This document shows positions 57,374 through 64,000 of a stretch of DNA of 64,000 bases, piece by piece; the stretch's first letter is position 1, and each line of letters opens with the position of its first letter. The position numbers and the translations under genes were made by a program. The notes under the pieces were generated by a model. It searched no databases. It was given only the letters and a program-made list of their open reading frames with translations, and was not told the origin of the DNA. Source of the DNA: Pseudidiomarina halophila (GTDB taxonomy: Bacteria; Pseudomonadota; Gammaproteobacteria; Enterobacterales; Alteromonadaceae); NCBI RefSeq assembly GCF_003987215.1, contig NZ_PIPW01000004.1, forward strand, positions 124,001-188,000. Direction: 5' to 3'.

Positions 57374-58192
57374 ATGATTTCGGTAACTCCGACAGAAAAT
57401 CAGGCAGAACGTCTCGATTTAGAAAACTTATCAGCGGAACAAACCGCACTGGAAATTCGCAATCTGAATCTGCACTATGGCGATGCTCAGGCGCTCTATG
57501 ATATTTCCATGGCGATTCCAAAAAATCGTGTCACTGCGTTTATCGGTCCATCAGGCTGTGGTAAATCCACCTTGTTGCGCTGTATTAACCGCATGAATGA
57601 CTTGGTTGAGATTTGCCGGATAAATGGCGAAATCCGCTTAAACGAAAAGAATATCTACGACAAAGATGTTGATGCAGCAGCATTGCGGCGTAAGGTTGGT
57701 ATGGTGTTTCAGCGTCCAAACCCATTCCCTAAGTCGATTTATGAAAACGTGGTTTATGGCATGCGCCTGCAAGGCGTCAATGATCGTCGCACCCTGGATG
57801 AGGTGGTGGAGCGTTCCTTGAAAGGTGCCGCACTCTGGGAAGAAGTTAAAGATCGCTTAAACGCAAGTGCGTTCAGCTTATCTGGTGGTCAGCAACAGCG
57901 TCTGGTAATTGCGCGGGCGATCGCCATTGAGCCAGAGGTATTGTTGCTGGATGAACCAACATCGGCACTTGACCCAATTTCGACCCTAACCATTGAAGAG
58001 CTCATCACTGAGCTGAAAGAAAAATATACCGTGGTGATTGTGACGCATAACATGCAACAAGCAGCGCGGGTTTCTGATCAAACAGCATTTATGTACATGG
58101 GTAAATTGATTGAATATGCAGATACCAACTCGCTGTTCACCACGCCCAGTCAGAAACAAACTGAAGATTATATTACCGGCCGTTACGGCTAA
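57374..58192 (+). CDS. pstB: Phosphate ABC transporter ATP-binding protein PstB
   Basis: ATPase of the Pst importer, 272 residues. Walker [16 protein letters not shown]-loop [17 protein letters not shown], signature [14 protein letters not shown], Walker [14 protein letters not shown] and the switch His in [13 protein letters not shown] are all intact. Ends TGRYG as PstB proteins do. Lies 29 bp after pstA and 12 bp before phoU. Confidence 0.98.
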   Translation: MISVTPTENQAERLDLENLSAEQTALEIRNLNLHYGDAQALYDISMAIPKNRVTAFIGPSGCGKSTLLRCINRMNDLVEICRINGEIRLNEKNIYDKDVDAAALRRKVGMVFQRPNPFPKSIYENVVYGMRLQGVNDRRTLDEVVERSLKGAALWEEVKDRLNASAFSLSGGQQQRLVIARAIAIEPEVLLLDEPTSALDPISTLTIEELITELKEKYTVVIVTHNMQQAARVSDQTAFMYMGKLIEYADTNSLFTTPSQKQTEDYITGRYG

Positions 58193-58204
58193 CAGGAGTC
58201 AGGC

Positions 58205-58933
58205 ATGGACAAGTTGAATATGAGCCGGCATATCTCCGGAAAATTTAATGAAGAGCTTGATGCAGTTCGCACTCAGGTGATGAATATGGGCGGTCTGGTT
58301 GAGCAGCAGTTGCGCGATGCGTTGGTTGCGATTGAAAAATCTGACCAGGAGCTTGCACAAGAAGTGCTGCAGCGTGATTACAAAATCAACGCGCTGGAAG
58401 TTCAGATTGACGAAGCTTGTGTGCAGATTATTGCCAAACGGCAACCTGCTGCAAGTGACTTGCGCCTGGTAATTGCGATCTTTAAAACCATCGCTGACTT
58501 AGAGCGTATTGGTGATGAAGCAGAGCGTATCGCTCGGGTTGCAATGGAAAGCTTCAATAACGATCAGCAGGAATTTTTGGTGAGCCTGGAAAATCTGGGA
58601 CAGCAAGTGTTAGCCATGTTGCGTGGCGTTCTGGATGCCTTTGCCCGCATGGATCTAGACAGCGCCTTTGAAGTCCACCAGATGGATGCGCAGGCTGACC
58701 GGCAGTACGAAGGTCTGACCCGCCAGCTGATGACCTACATGATGGAAGACCCACGTGGCATTCCTAAAGTTATGAATGTACTTTGGTCTGCGCGCTCACT
58801 TGAGCGTATCGGTGACCGTTGCCAGAACATCGCCGAGTACATTATCTTTTTCGTTAAAGGTAAAGATGTACGGCATGTGTCGCCAGAATCGATGGCCCGC
58901 ACCGTCGGTCGTGCAGCGCCAGACACTGAATAA
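58205..58933 (+). CDS. phoU: Phosphate signalling protein PhoU
   Basis: Peripheral protein that links Pst activity to PhoR and represses the Pho regulon in high phosphate. The 242-residue, all-helical product has the two PhoU repeats, with metal-binding motifs RIGDEAERIARV near residue 100 and RSLERIGDRCQNIAEYIIF near residue 200. CAGGAG precedes the ATG. Last gene of pstCAB-phoU, followed by a bidirectional terminator. Confidence 0.97.
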   Translation: MDKLNMSRHISGKFNEELDAVRTQVMNMGGLVEQQLRDALVAIEKSDQELAQEVLQRDYKINALEVQIDEACVQIIAKRQPAASDLRLVIAIFKTIADLERIGDEAERIARVAMESFNNDQQEFLVSLENLGQQVLAMLRGVLDAFARMDLDSAFEVHQMDAQADRQYEGLTRQLMTYMMEDPRGIPKVMNVLWSARSLERIGDRCQNIAEYIIFFVKGKDVRHVSPESMARTVGRAAPDTE

Positions 58934-58948
58934 CTCTGATTGTTGACG

Positions 58949-58991
58949 AAAAAAGCCGACCTCTGGGGGACACTTCTGGGTCGGCTTTTTT
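58949..58991. terminator. Bidirectional terminator between phoU and the EAL gene
   Basis: AAAAAAGCCGACC (58949-58961) pairs with GGTCGGCTTTTTT (58979-58991) around a 17-nt loop. With A- and T-runs on both flanks it can end phoU and the convergent EAL-protein gene. Confidence 0.9.
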
Positions 58992-59007
58992 GTCCGAAAA
59001 AATTAAC

Positions 59008-61281
59008 TTAGGCTAAGTAGTTGTCAATAAACTTTAAGAACTCAGCCTCGGGTAGTGGTTTGGAAATAAAATAGCCTTGTGCGACGCTGCAGCCGAGTTC
59101 ATCTAATAATGTCAGCGTTTTTTCGTCCTCGACACCTTCTGCCACGGTTTTTAACTTGAGATGGTCAGCCAGCACCAGAGTAGCGCGAATGATGTTGCAG
59201 TTTTTCTCATGCTCGACCATGCCTGTGACGAACGCGCGGTCAATTTTTAGCTCCTGTATAGGAAATGCGCTCAGGTAAGCCAGGGACGAATAGCCAGTGC
59301 CGAAATCATCGATAGATACTTTGATGCCCAGTTCATTTAACCGCACTAACGTATCACTGATATGACCAATTTCGCTGGAGAAGCTGGTTTCCGTCAGTTC
59401 CAGCTTCAAGTCGCAGAATTCACCTTTAAAATGTTCAACTGCGCTTTTAATTGTCTCAAAAAAGTTCGGATCGGCAAGATCATGAACAGATACGTTTACG
59501 CTTGTCACTAACGGACGGTTTTGCTTGCGTAACAGGGCGGAGACCCGGATCGCTTCATTTAACATCAGCTTGGTGATCTGGGAAATGTAACCGAGTTTTT
59601 CCACCAGCGGCACAAACTCGTCGGGAGTTAGTGCGCCCAGTGTGGGGTGCTGCCACCTGACCAGCGCTTCAGCACCAATGAGCTGACCCGTTTTAATATC
59701 AATCTGTGGCTGGAAAACTGCATACATGCCCTTGAGCGAGTGCGTTCTGAATGCGGTTACCACGGCCTGATCGGTCGTGCTTGGATCCATCGATGAATCA
59801 TAAACCAGCCGGTGTTTATTCCGGTAAACAGCCATCGACAGCGCAGCGTCAGCATGGTCAAGTAGTACTCCACAGGCGCTGCCATGCTCGGGAAAACAGG
59901 CTGACCCAGCAACGTACTGGGCGTAGGGCATTGCTTCGATTTGCTTGGTTGATAAGGATTCGAAGAAAAGCTCTATCTCTGAAGGATCTGAAAACACAGC
60001 AAAAATACCGCGGCCAAAATAACACGAAGGCCCGGTTATCTGATCCTTTAACAGCATGGTGATATGTTTAATCAGTTCTGATGAATAGGCCTGTCCTAAG
60101 GTTCCTCGTACTTCACTCAAATGCACCAGTTTAAAAATCATGAGCTCACAGCTTGCCGGCTTCTGCTTAAGCGTTTTATCGACCATTTCGGCAAAATAAT
60201 GCGGTCTGCACAGACCTGTCTCGGTTTCATAATCGGCGATATGCTGGGCGTTATTCTCAGAGCGATCTGCCCGCTCCATTGCTGTTCCAAGGTCGAAGCT
60301 TTTGCTTATAACTCGGAGGCGCAGGGTCCATGAGGTCAGGAAAAAAATCACCGTAAGTGCAATCGCTGCTAAAGCTGTGTAACCGACGTAAAAAGGAACC
60401 TGGATATAGGAATCTCGACCCGGGCGGATCTCTGATTCCCATTTTTCATAAACAGCCTGATATTGGTCAGATGCTATGGTCTGCGACAGTGCGCCCTCCA
60501 GCCAGGCGTAAAGGTCTTTGCGTTCGAATTGCACCGCAAAGGCGTAATTACGCGGCCAGAATGGCGGACTCAACGACTCAAGTGGCAACTCTGAGTCTGC
60601 GATAAGATTTTCCGCAACGCTTTCGGTAAGAATGGCGTAATCGGCCTCGCCAAGGAGCACCGCATTCAACGCTCCCTCAGTGCTGTCTGTAAGGACAAGC
60701 TCTACATTGAATTTTTTTGCGAGTAATTCTTCATGGGCGTAGGAACGCGTTTCAACTGCAACACGTTGTCCGGTAAAATCAACAGGCTGAGGTATCGGCA
60801 GCTGAGTTGGTGCGCCATAAATCGCGTGATTAACAACGTAAAAGGGGGTGCTGAAGCGAAACAGGCGCGCGCGCTCGTCGGATACGTACATAGCCAGCAC
60901 ATCAACCTCGCCTTGCTCGAAAGCCTCCAGGATTTCTGCCCAGTTGCCCAGCTTGAATTCCGCAGGTATATCCCCGGCCTTACTCACTGCTTTCGCCAGA
61001 TCGATATTAAACCCTAGCGGCATGCCCTGGTCTTCCCATTCAAACGGCTGATAGCCTGAATTGCCGCCGAAAGTGATTCGCCGTTCAGGGGTTCCGGTTA
61101 GCGGATCGATTGCTGTGATAGCTGCTGTTGGGGTTTCCGCTGTCGTAGGCGTTGCGGTGGCACTTCCTGTGGCATCAGGGATTGTTACGATAAGCAGTGT
61201 GAGAAATGACCAAAAAATAAAGAAGATAGCTCGTTTCATTCTCCAGGGGTTATCCGAAATCGCCTCTGAAATGCGGAGCAT
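59008..61281 (-). CDS. Membrane protein with periplasmic SBP domain, degenerate GGDEF and intact EAL domain
   Basis: Probable c-di-GMP phosphodiesterase of 757 residues. An N-terminal signal anchor (about 17-34) precedes a family-3 solute-binding-like domain (about 65-285: ITFGGNSGYQPFEWEDQG, IDLAKAV, VDVLAMYVSDERARLFRFS in part), a membrane segment (about 300-322), a GGDEF-like domain whose active motif is replaced by GRGIFAVF, and an EAL domain with EALVRW, NVSVHDL, LELTETS, DDFGTGYSS, KIDRAFV and AEGVEDE all kept. So c-di-GMP breakdown is expected, synthesis is not. AGAGG fits ATG 61281; ATG 61239 is an alternative. Ligand unknown. Confidence 0.87.
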   Translation of the reverse strand: MLRISEAISDNPWRMKRAIFFIFWSFLTLLIVTIPDATGSATATPTTAETPTAAITAIDPLTGTPERRITFGGNSGYQPFEWEDQGMPLGFNIDLAKAVSKAGDIPAEFKLGNWAEILEAFEQGEVDVLAMYVSDERARLFRFSTPFYVVNHAIYGAPTQLPIPQPVDFTGQRVAVETRSYAHEELLAKKFNVELVLTDSTEGALNAVLLGEADYAILTESVAENLIADSELPLESLSPPFWPRNYAFAVQFERKDLYAWLEGALSQTIASDQYQAVYEKWESEIRPGRDSYIQVPFYVGYTALAAIALTVIFFLTSWTLRLRVISKSFDLGTAMERADRSENNAQHIADYETETGLCRPHYFAEMVDKTLKQKPASCELMIFKLVHLSEVRGTLGQAYSSELIKHITMLLKDQITGPSCYFGRGIFAVFSDPSEIELFFESLSTKQIEAMPYAQYVAGSACFPEHGSACGVLLDHADAALSMAVYRNKHRLVYDSSMDPSTTDQAVVTAFRTHSLKGMYAVFQPQIDIKTGQLIGAEALVRWQHPTLGALTPDEFVPLVEKLGYISQITKLMLNEAIRVSALLRKQNRPLVTSVNVSVHDLADPNFFETIKSAVEHFKGEFCDLKLELTETSFSSEIGHISDTLVRLNELGIKVSIDDFGTGYSSLAYLSAFPIQELKIDRAFVTGMVEHEKNCNIIRATLVLADHLKLKTVAEGVEDEKTLTLLDELGCSVAQGYFISKPLPEAEFLKFIDNYLA

Positions 61282-61303
61282 AGTGCCTCTTTTTAATATT
61301 GAT

Positions 61304-61324
61304 GTGTTAAATAAATTTTAACAC
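61304..61324. promoter_or_regulatory. Perfect palindrome upstream of the EAL gene
   Basis: GTGTTAAA (61304-61311) and TTTAACAC (61317-61324) are perfect inverted arms around TAAAT, 23 bp before the EAL-protein start. On the minus strand the arm contains TAAAAT, a possible -10. The shape suggests a dimeric repressor operator; no known regulator is assigned. Confidence 0.45.
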
Positions 61325-61412
61325 TAGACTGATAAAGGTAACGTATAACAAAAAACAATTCAAAAATTTACTTAAAAATGATCTTTGCGTACCTTTTTGA
61401 ATGATGCGAGTG

Positions 61413-61505
61413 TTACTGATGCTCAAGCCGAACCACTGAATCTCTACTCAGCAGTTCCTGAAACTGACGCGGTGGAATAGCGTGGTTATCAAAGCGGATG
61501 TGCAC
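61413..61505 (-). CDS. Short ORF or gene fragment downstream of serA (30 residues)
   Basis: A GTG-started frame of 30 codons reads MHIRFDNHAIPPRQFQELL then SRDSVVRLEHQ before TAA. Composition is protein-like, with mixed polar and hydrophobic residues, but there is no clear ribosome site and an in-frame stop sits two codons before the GTG. It may be the 3' remnant of a lost gene or a chance frame. No family is recognised. The rest of the 61282-61546 gap is AT-rich with the palindrome at 61304. Confidence 0.3.
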   Translation of the reverse strand: MHIRFDNHAIPPRQFQELLSRDSVVRLEHQ

Positions 61506-61546
61506 ACAAATGCGCTAGCAATGCTAGGACACGCGTTCAGTATTCG

Positions 61547-62788
61547 CTAGTACAAAACGCGTGCGCGTATGGTGCCCTCAATGGCTCGCATAGAGTCGAG
61601 CAGGGTGTCGGCGATATCACTCTCGGCTGGTGTGTCGATGTCGATGACCACGTAGCCAAGTTCGGCATCGGTCTGCAAGTACTGTCCTGAGACGTTGATA
61701 CTTTGCTCTGCCAGCAATTGGTTGATACGGGTGAGCATGCCCGGGCGGTTTTCGTGAATGTGCAATAAGCGCCGTGCGCCATGATGCGCCGGTAACGAAA
61801 CCTCAGGGAAGTTCACGGCGGAAAGGGTCGAGCCATTATCCGAGTAGTGCGCCAACTTACCGGCCACTTCAACCCCAATGTTCTCTTGTGCTTCCTGGGT
61901 CGAACCGCCTACATGCGGGGTCAGAATACAGTTATCGAGTTGACGTAACGGAGACTCAAAGACTTCGTTGTTACTGCCCGGTTCAACGGGGAACACATCG
62001 ATGGCAGCACCGGCCAGGTGGCCAGTTCGCAGCGCTTCAGCCAGCGCGTCAATGACTACCACAGTGCCGCGCGAAGCGTTGATCAGCAGCGCGCCTTTTT
62101 TCATTTTGGCCAGTTGTGGCGCCGCTATCATCCACTGGGTTTGTGCAGTCTCAGGCACATGCAGGGTGACCACATCAGCTTGCTGCAGCAGTTCATCAAG
62201 GGAACCAACCGCATGTGCATTACCCAGCGGCAGCTTGCTTTCGATGTCGTAAAAACGCACTTGCATGCCTAATTGCTCGGCCAGAATACTTAATTGACTG
62301 CCAATGTGGCCGTAACCGACGATGCCGAGTACTTTGCCGCGCGCTTCATAACTGCCGGCCGCGGATTTGTCCCAATCACCACGGTGGGCCGCAGCGTTCT
62401 TCTCAGGTACACGGCGTAACAGCATAATGATCTCCGCCAGTACTAACTCGGCAACGCTGCGGGTATTGGAAAAGGGGGCGTTGAATACCACCACGCCGTG
62501 GCGGCGGGCAGCTTGCAGATCGACCTGATTAGTGCCAATACAAAAACAACCGACGCCAATGAGCTTTTCGGCAGCGGCAAACACCCGGTCACTTAGTTCG
62601 GTACGCGAGCGAATACCAACAAAGTGGGCGTCACTTATTTTGCTGCATAACTCTTCTTCAGTTAGCGCGGTTTTGATGTACTCAACATTGTGGTAACCGC
62701 GCTGCTTGAGTATGTTAACGGCGCTTTCATGCACCCCTTCAAGCAGTAAAAATTTGATTCTGTCTTTGGCCAGGGAAACTTGGGTCAT
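61547..62788 (-). CDS. serA: D-3-phosphoglycerate dehydrogenase
   Basis: First step of serine synthesis from 3-phosphoglycerate. The 413-residue product has substrate-binding IGVGCFCIGTNQVDL and NAPFSNTRSVAELVLAEI (in part), NAD-binding GIVGYGHIGSQL, LINASRGTVV, the catalytic His region LTPHVGGSTQEAQENIG, and a C-terminal ACT domain (about 340-413, HENRPGMLTRIN) for serine feedback. ATG 62788 is preceded by GAAGTGA and gives the usual TQVSLAKDRIKFLLLEG N-terminus; a GTG at 62797 would overlap the rpiA stop. Downstream of rpiA with 5 bp between. Confidence 0.97.
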   Translation of the reverse strand: MTQVSLAKDRIKFLLLEGVHESAVNILKQRGYHNVEYIKTALTEEELCSKISDAHFVGIRSRTELSDRVFAAAEKLIGVGCFCIGTNQVDLQAARRHGVVVFNAPFSNTRSVAELVLAEIIMLLRRVPEKNAAAHRGDWDKSAAGSYEARGKVLGIVGYGHIGSQLSILAEQLGMQVRFYDIESKLPLGNAHAVGSLDELLQQADVVTLHVPETAQTQWMIAAPQLAKMKKGALLINASRGTVVVIDALAEALRTGHLAGAAIDVFPVEPGSNNEVFESPLRQLDNCILTPHVGGSTQEAQENIGVEVAGKLAHYSDNGSTLSAVNFPEVSLPAHHGARRLLHIHENRPGMLTRINQLLAEQSINVSGQYLQTDAELGYVVIDIDTPAESDIADTLLDSMRAIEGTIRARVLY

Positions 62789-62793
62789 GGGCG

Positions 62794-63468
62794 TCACTTC
62801 AGGGTTTGAATGCCATCTGCACTGGCAATGAGGGCAAGATCTGCGCCACGCTGGGCGAACAGGCCATTGGTGACAACGCCAACAATATTATTGAGCTGTT
62901 GCTCAAGATGAATCGGGTCGAGAATATCGAAGTTATGCACGTCGAGTATCCAGTTGCCGTTGTCGGTAACAACCCCTTCGCGCCAGACGGGATCACCGCC
63001 GAGCCTGACAATTTGCCGTCCGACATATGAGCGTGCCATAGGGATAACTTCTACCGGCACCGGGAAATTACCCAACCGGCCGACCTGCTTCGATTTATCA
63101 ACGATACAAACAAAGGTTTGAGCGACCGCGGCAATGATCTTTTCGCGCGTCAGTGCTGCACCACCGCCTTTGACCATGCGCATGTGGCTGTCGATTTCAT
63201 CAGCACCATCAATATACAACGGCAACTCGCTCACTGAATTGAGGTCAACCACGCGGATACCGTGTGATTTAAGCCGTTCAGTTGAAGCTTCAGAGCTGGA
63301 AACTGCTGCTTCAATGTCATGCTTCATTTCGGCGAGTAAATCGATGAAAAAGTTTACCGTGGAACCGGTGCCAACACCGATCACTGAGCCGGGTTTGAAG
63401 TGCTCTTTGACGTAGTCGAATGCTGCTTGCGCTGCTTGCTGCTTGAGTTGTTCTTGAGAGGTTGCCAT
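62794..63468 (-). CDS. rpiA: Ribose-5-phosphate isomerase A
   Basis: Interconverts ribose 5-phosphate and ribulose 5-phosphate in the pentose phosphate pathway. The 224-residue product has [28 protein letters not shown], the active-site IDGADEID and [14 protein letters not shown], and the C-terminal [16 protein letters not shown] (in part). Between fau and serA on the minus strand; the three are close enough to form one transcript, and rpiA-serA adjacency is common in gammaproteobacteria. Confidence 0.97.
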   Translation of the reverse strand: MATSQEQLKQQAAQAAFDYVKEHFKPGSVIGVGTGSTVNFFIDLLAEMKHDIEAAVSSSEASTERLKSHGIRVVDLNSVSELPLYIDGADEIDSHMRMVKGGGAALTREKIIAAVAQTFVCIVDKSKQVGRLGNFPVPVEVIPMARSYVGRQIVRLGGDPVWREGVVTDNGNWILDVHNFDILDPIHLEQQLNNIVGVVTNGLFAQRGADLALIASADGIQTLK

Positions 63469-63513
63469 GCCTGCGTCCTGAATCAGTGGGCTATGGCTTT
63501 TGAGTATACAGTT

Positions 63514-64000
63514 TTAGTTGCGAAAGTCCCATAGTTTCGCTGGTGTGATCACCCGCGGCAGTGGCACATCCCAGGCAGCATGAGGCAGCACCTCGACCTG
63601 TTGGCAATCAAAGGCTAAACCAATGGGCTGCAGGTGGGGCAACCGACCCGCATGCCAGGCCGCGAGGGTACGATCATAAAAACCGCCACCCATACCCAAA
63701 CGATTCCCCTCCAGATCGAAGCCAACTAAAGGGACCAGCAGGATTTGCAGTTGTGCGAGGGGAAGGATATCAGTGCAGGCCAGCACAGGCTCCGGAATAC
63801 CATAAATATTAGGCCGCCAAACCGTCGTCTCACTGACCCGCAGAAATAACAGATGGTTAGGTCTGACCGGATGCAGGACGGGCAGTGCCAGTTGGTGTCC
63901 CTGTGCCTGCAACGCCTTATTCAATTGTGCGGTCGGTAGTTCGGCCCGCACACTATGATAACTGCCGATATTGCAGGCATGCTCAAGCTCAGGTAACTGC
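63514..64000 (-). CDS. fau: 5-formyltetrahydrofolate cyclo-ligase (5' part outside window)
   Basis: Converts 5-formyl-THF to 5,10-methenyl-THF with ATP (YgfA family). The frame is open to the window edge, so the N-terminus lies beyond 64000. The visible part includes ALPVLHPVRPNHLLFLRV, YGIPEP, ILLVPLVGFDLEGNRLGMGGGFYDRTL (in part) with the ATP-binding GMGGGFYDR, and DVPLPRVITPAKLW near the end. In enterics 6S RNA and zapA lie upstream of this gene; here that region is outside the window. Confidence 0.94.
   Translation of the reverse strand, partial: QLPELEHACNIGSYHSVRAELPTAQLNKALQAQGHQLALPVLHPVRPNHLLFLRVSETTVWRPNIYGIPEPVLACTDILPLAQLQILLVPLVGFDLEGNRLGMGGGFYDRTLAAWHAGRLPHLQPIGLAFDCQQVEVLPHAAWDVPLPRVITPAKLWDFRN

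Noticed and set aside
63469-63513. TATACT on the minus strand (63508-63503) as an rpiA promoter
   Set aside because: No credible -35 at 15-18 bp; probably read-through from fau.
63952-64000. 6S RNA gene expected next to fau
   Set aside because: In enterics it lies upstream of fau, which is beyond the window edge here; nothing in the last bases supports it.
1-64000. tRNA, rRNA, CRISPR, prophage or defence islands
   Set aside because: No cloverleaf, rRNA signature, regularly spaced repeat-spacer array, integrase, transposase or known defence gene was seen.

Overview
The window reads as a contiguous chromosome segment of a marine-type gammaproteobacterium. The core genes (secF, ribH-nusB-thiL-pgpA, dxs-ispA-xseB, thiI with a C-terminal rhodanese domain, srmB next to trmN, rdgC, xseA next to guaBA, mltF next to purL, rpiA-serA-fau) match gammaproteobacterial families. 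The many TonB-linked genes, the TtpC-type TonB system and the Oar-like receptors suggest Alteromonadales, possibly near Idiomarina; that genus-level placement is inference. No rRNA, tRNA, CRISPR array, IS element or prophage was recognised, and no stretch over 300 bases lacks a gene.

Layout. 1-10462 holds housekeeping genes: protein export, yaaA, a DUF3014 protein, an acyltransferase, riboflavin, thiamine, phospholipid and isoprenoid genes, and a VanZ-like protein. 10431-16819 holds srmB, trmN, an M49-like lipoprotein peptidase, rdgC and an orphan hybrid-free histidine kinase. 16998-28785 is a phosphate-starvation block: a beta-helix lipoprotein, a TonB-dependent receptor, a YbdG-type MscS channel, a DUF3450-TtpC-ExbB-ExbD-TonB-TPR energising operon and a porin. 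28870-41297 holds an AEC transporter, xseA, guaBA, ndh, mltF and purL. 41394-48529 has two paralogous Oar-like receptors with tadA between them. 48738-58933 is the PHO core: an endonuclease/exonuclease/phosphatase-family lipoprotein, phoBR, pstS, pstCAB and phoU. 59008-64000 holds an SBP/degenerate-GGDEF/EAL protein, serA, rpiA and the 3' part of fau.

The main result is regulatory. Arrays of 7-bp Pho half-sites (consensus CTGTCAT) on an 11-bp period occur in front of the lipoprotein/receptor pair, the DUF3450-TonB operon, the porin, one Oar-like receptor, phoB, pstS and pstC. At all seven the last half-site used lies exactly 10 bp upstream of a -10-like hexamer; a weaker version precedes the second Oar receptor. 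This predicts that PhoB drives not only Pst import but also a dedicated outer-membrane TonB-dependent route with its own energy-transducing complex. The substrate cannot be read from the sequence.

A second result is a decayed fragment of the guaA 3' region (35703-35799), flanking ndh on the side opposite the intact guaA. The 3' end of guaA is a known integration site for genomic islands, so this may be the scar of an old insertion; the start of mltF lies inside it. Other oddities are a long hairpin with 21-bp tandem repeats between pstS and pstC, several convergent gene overlaps including a TTC repeat that encodes Ser on one strand and Lys on the other, and two unannotated short ORFs.
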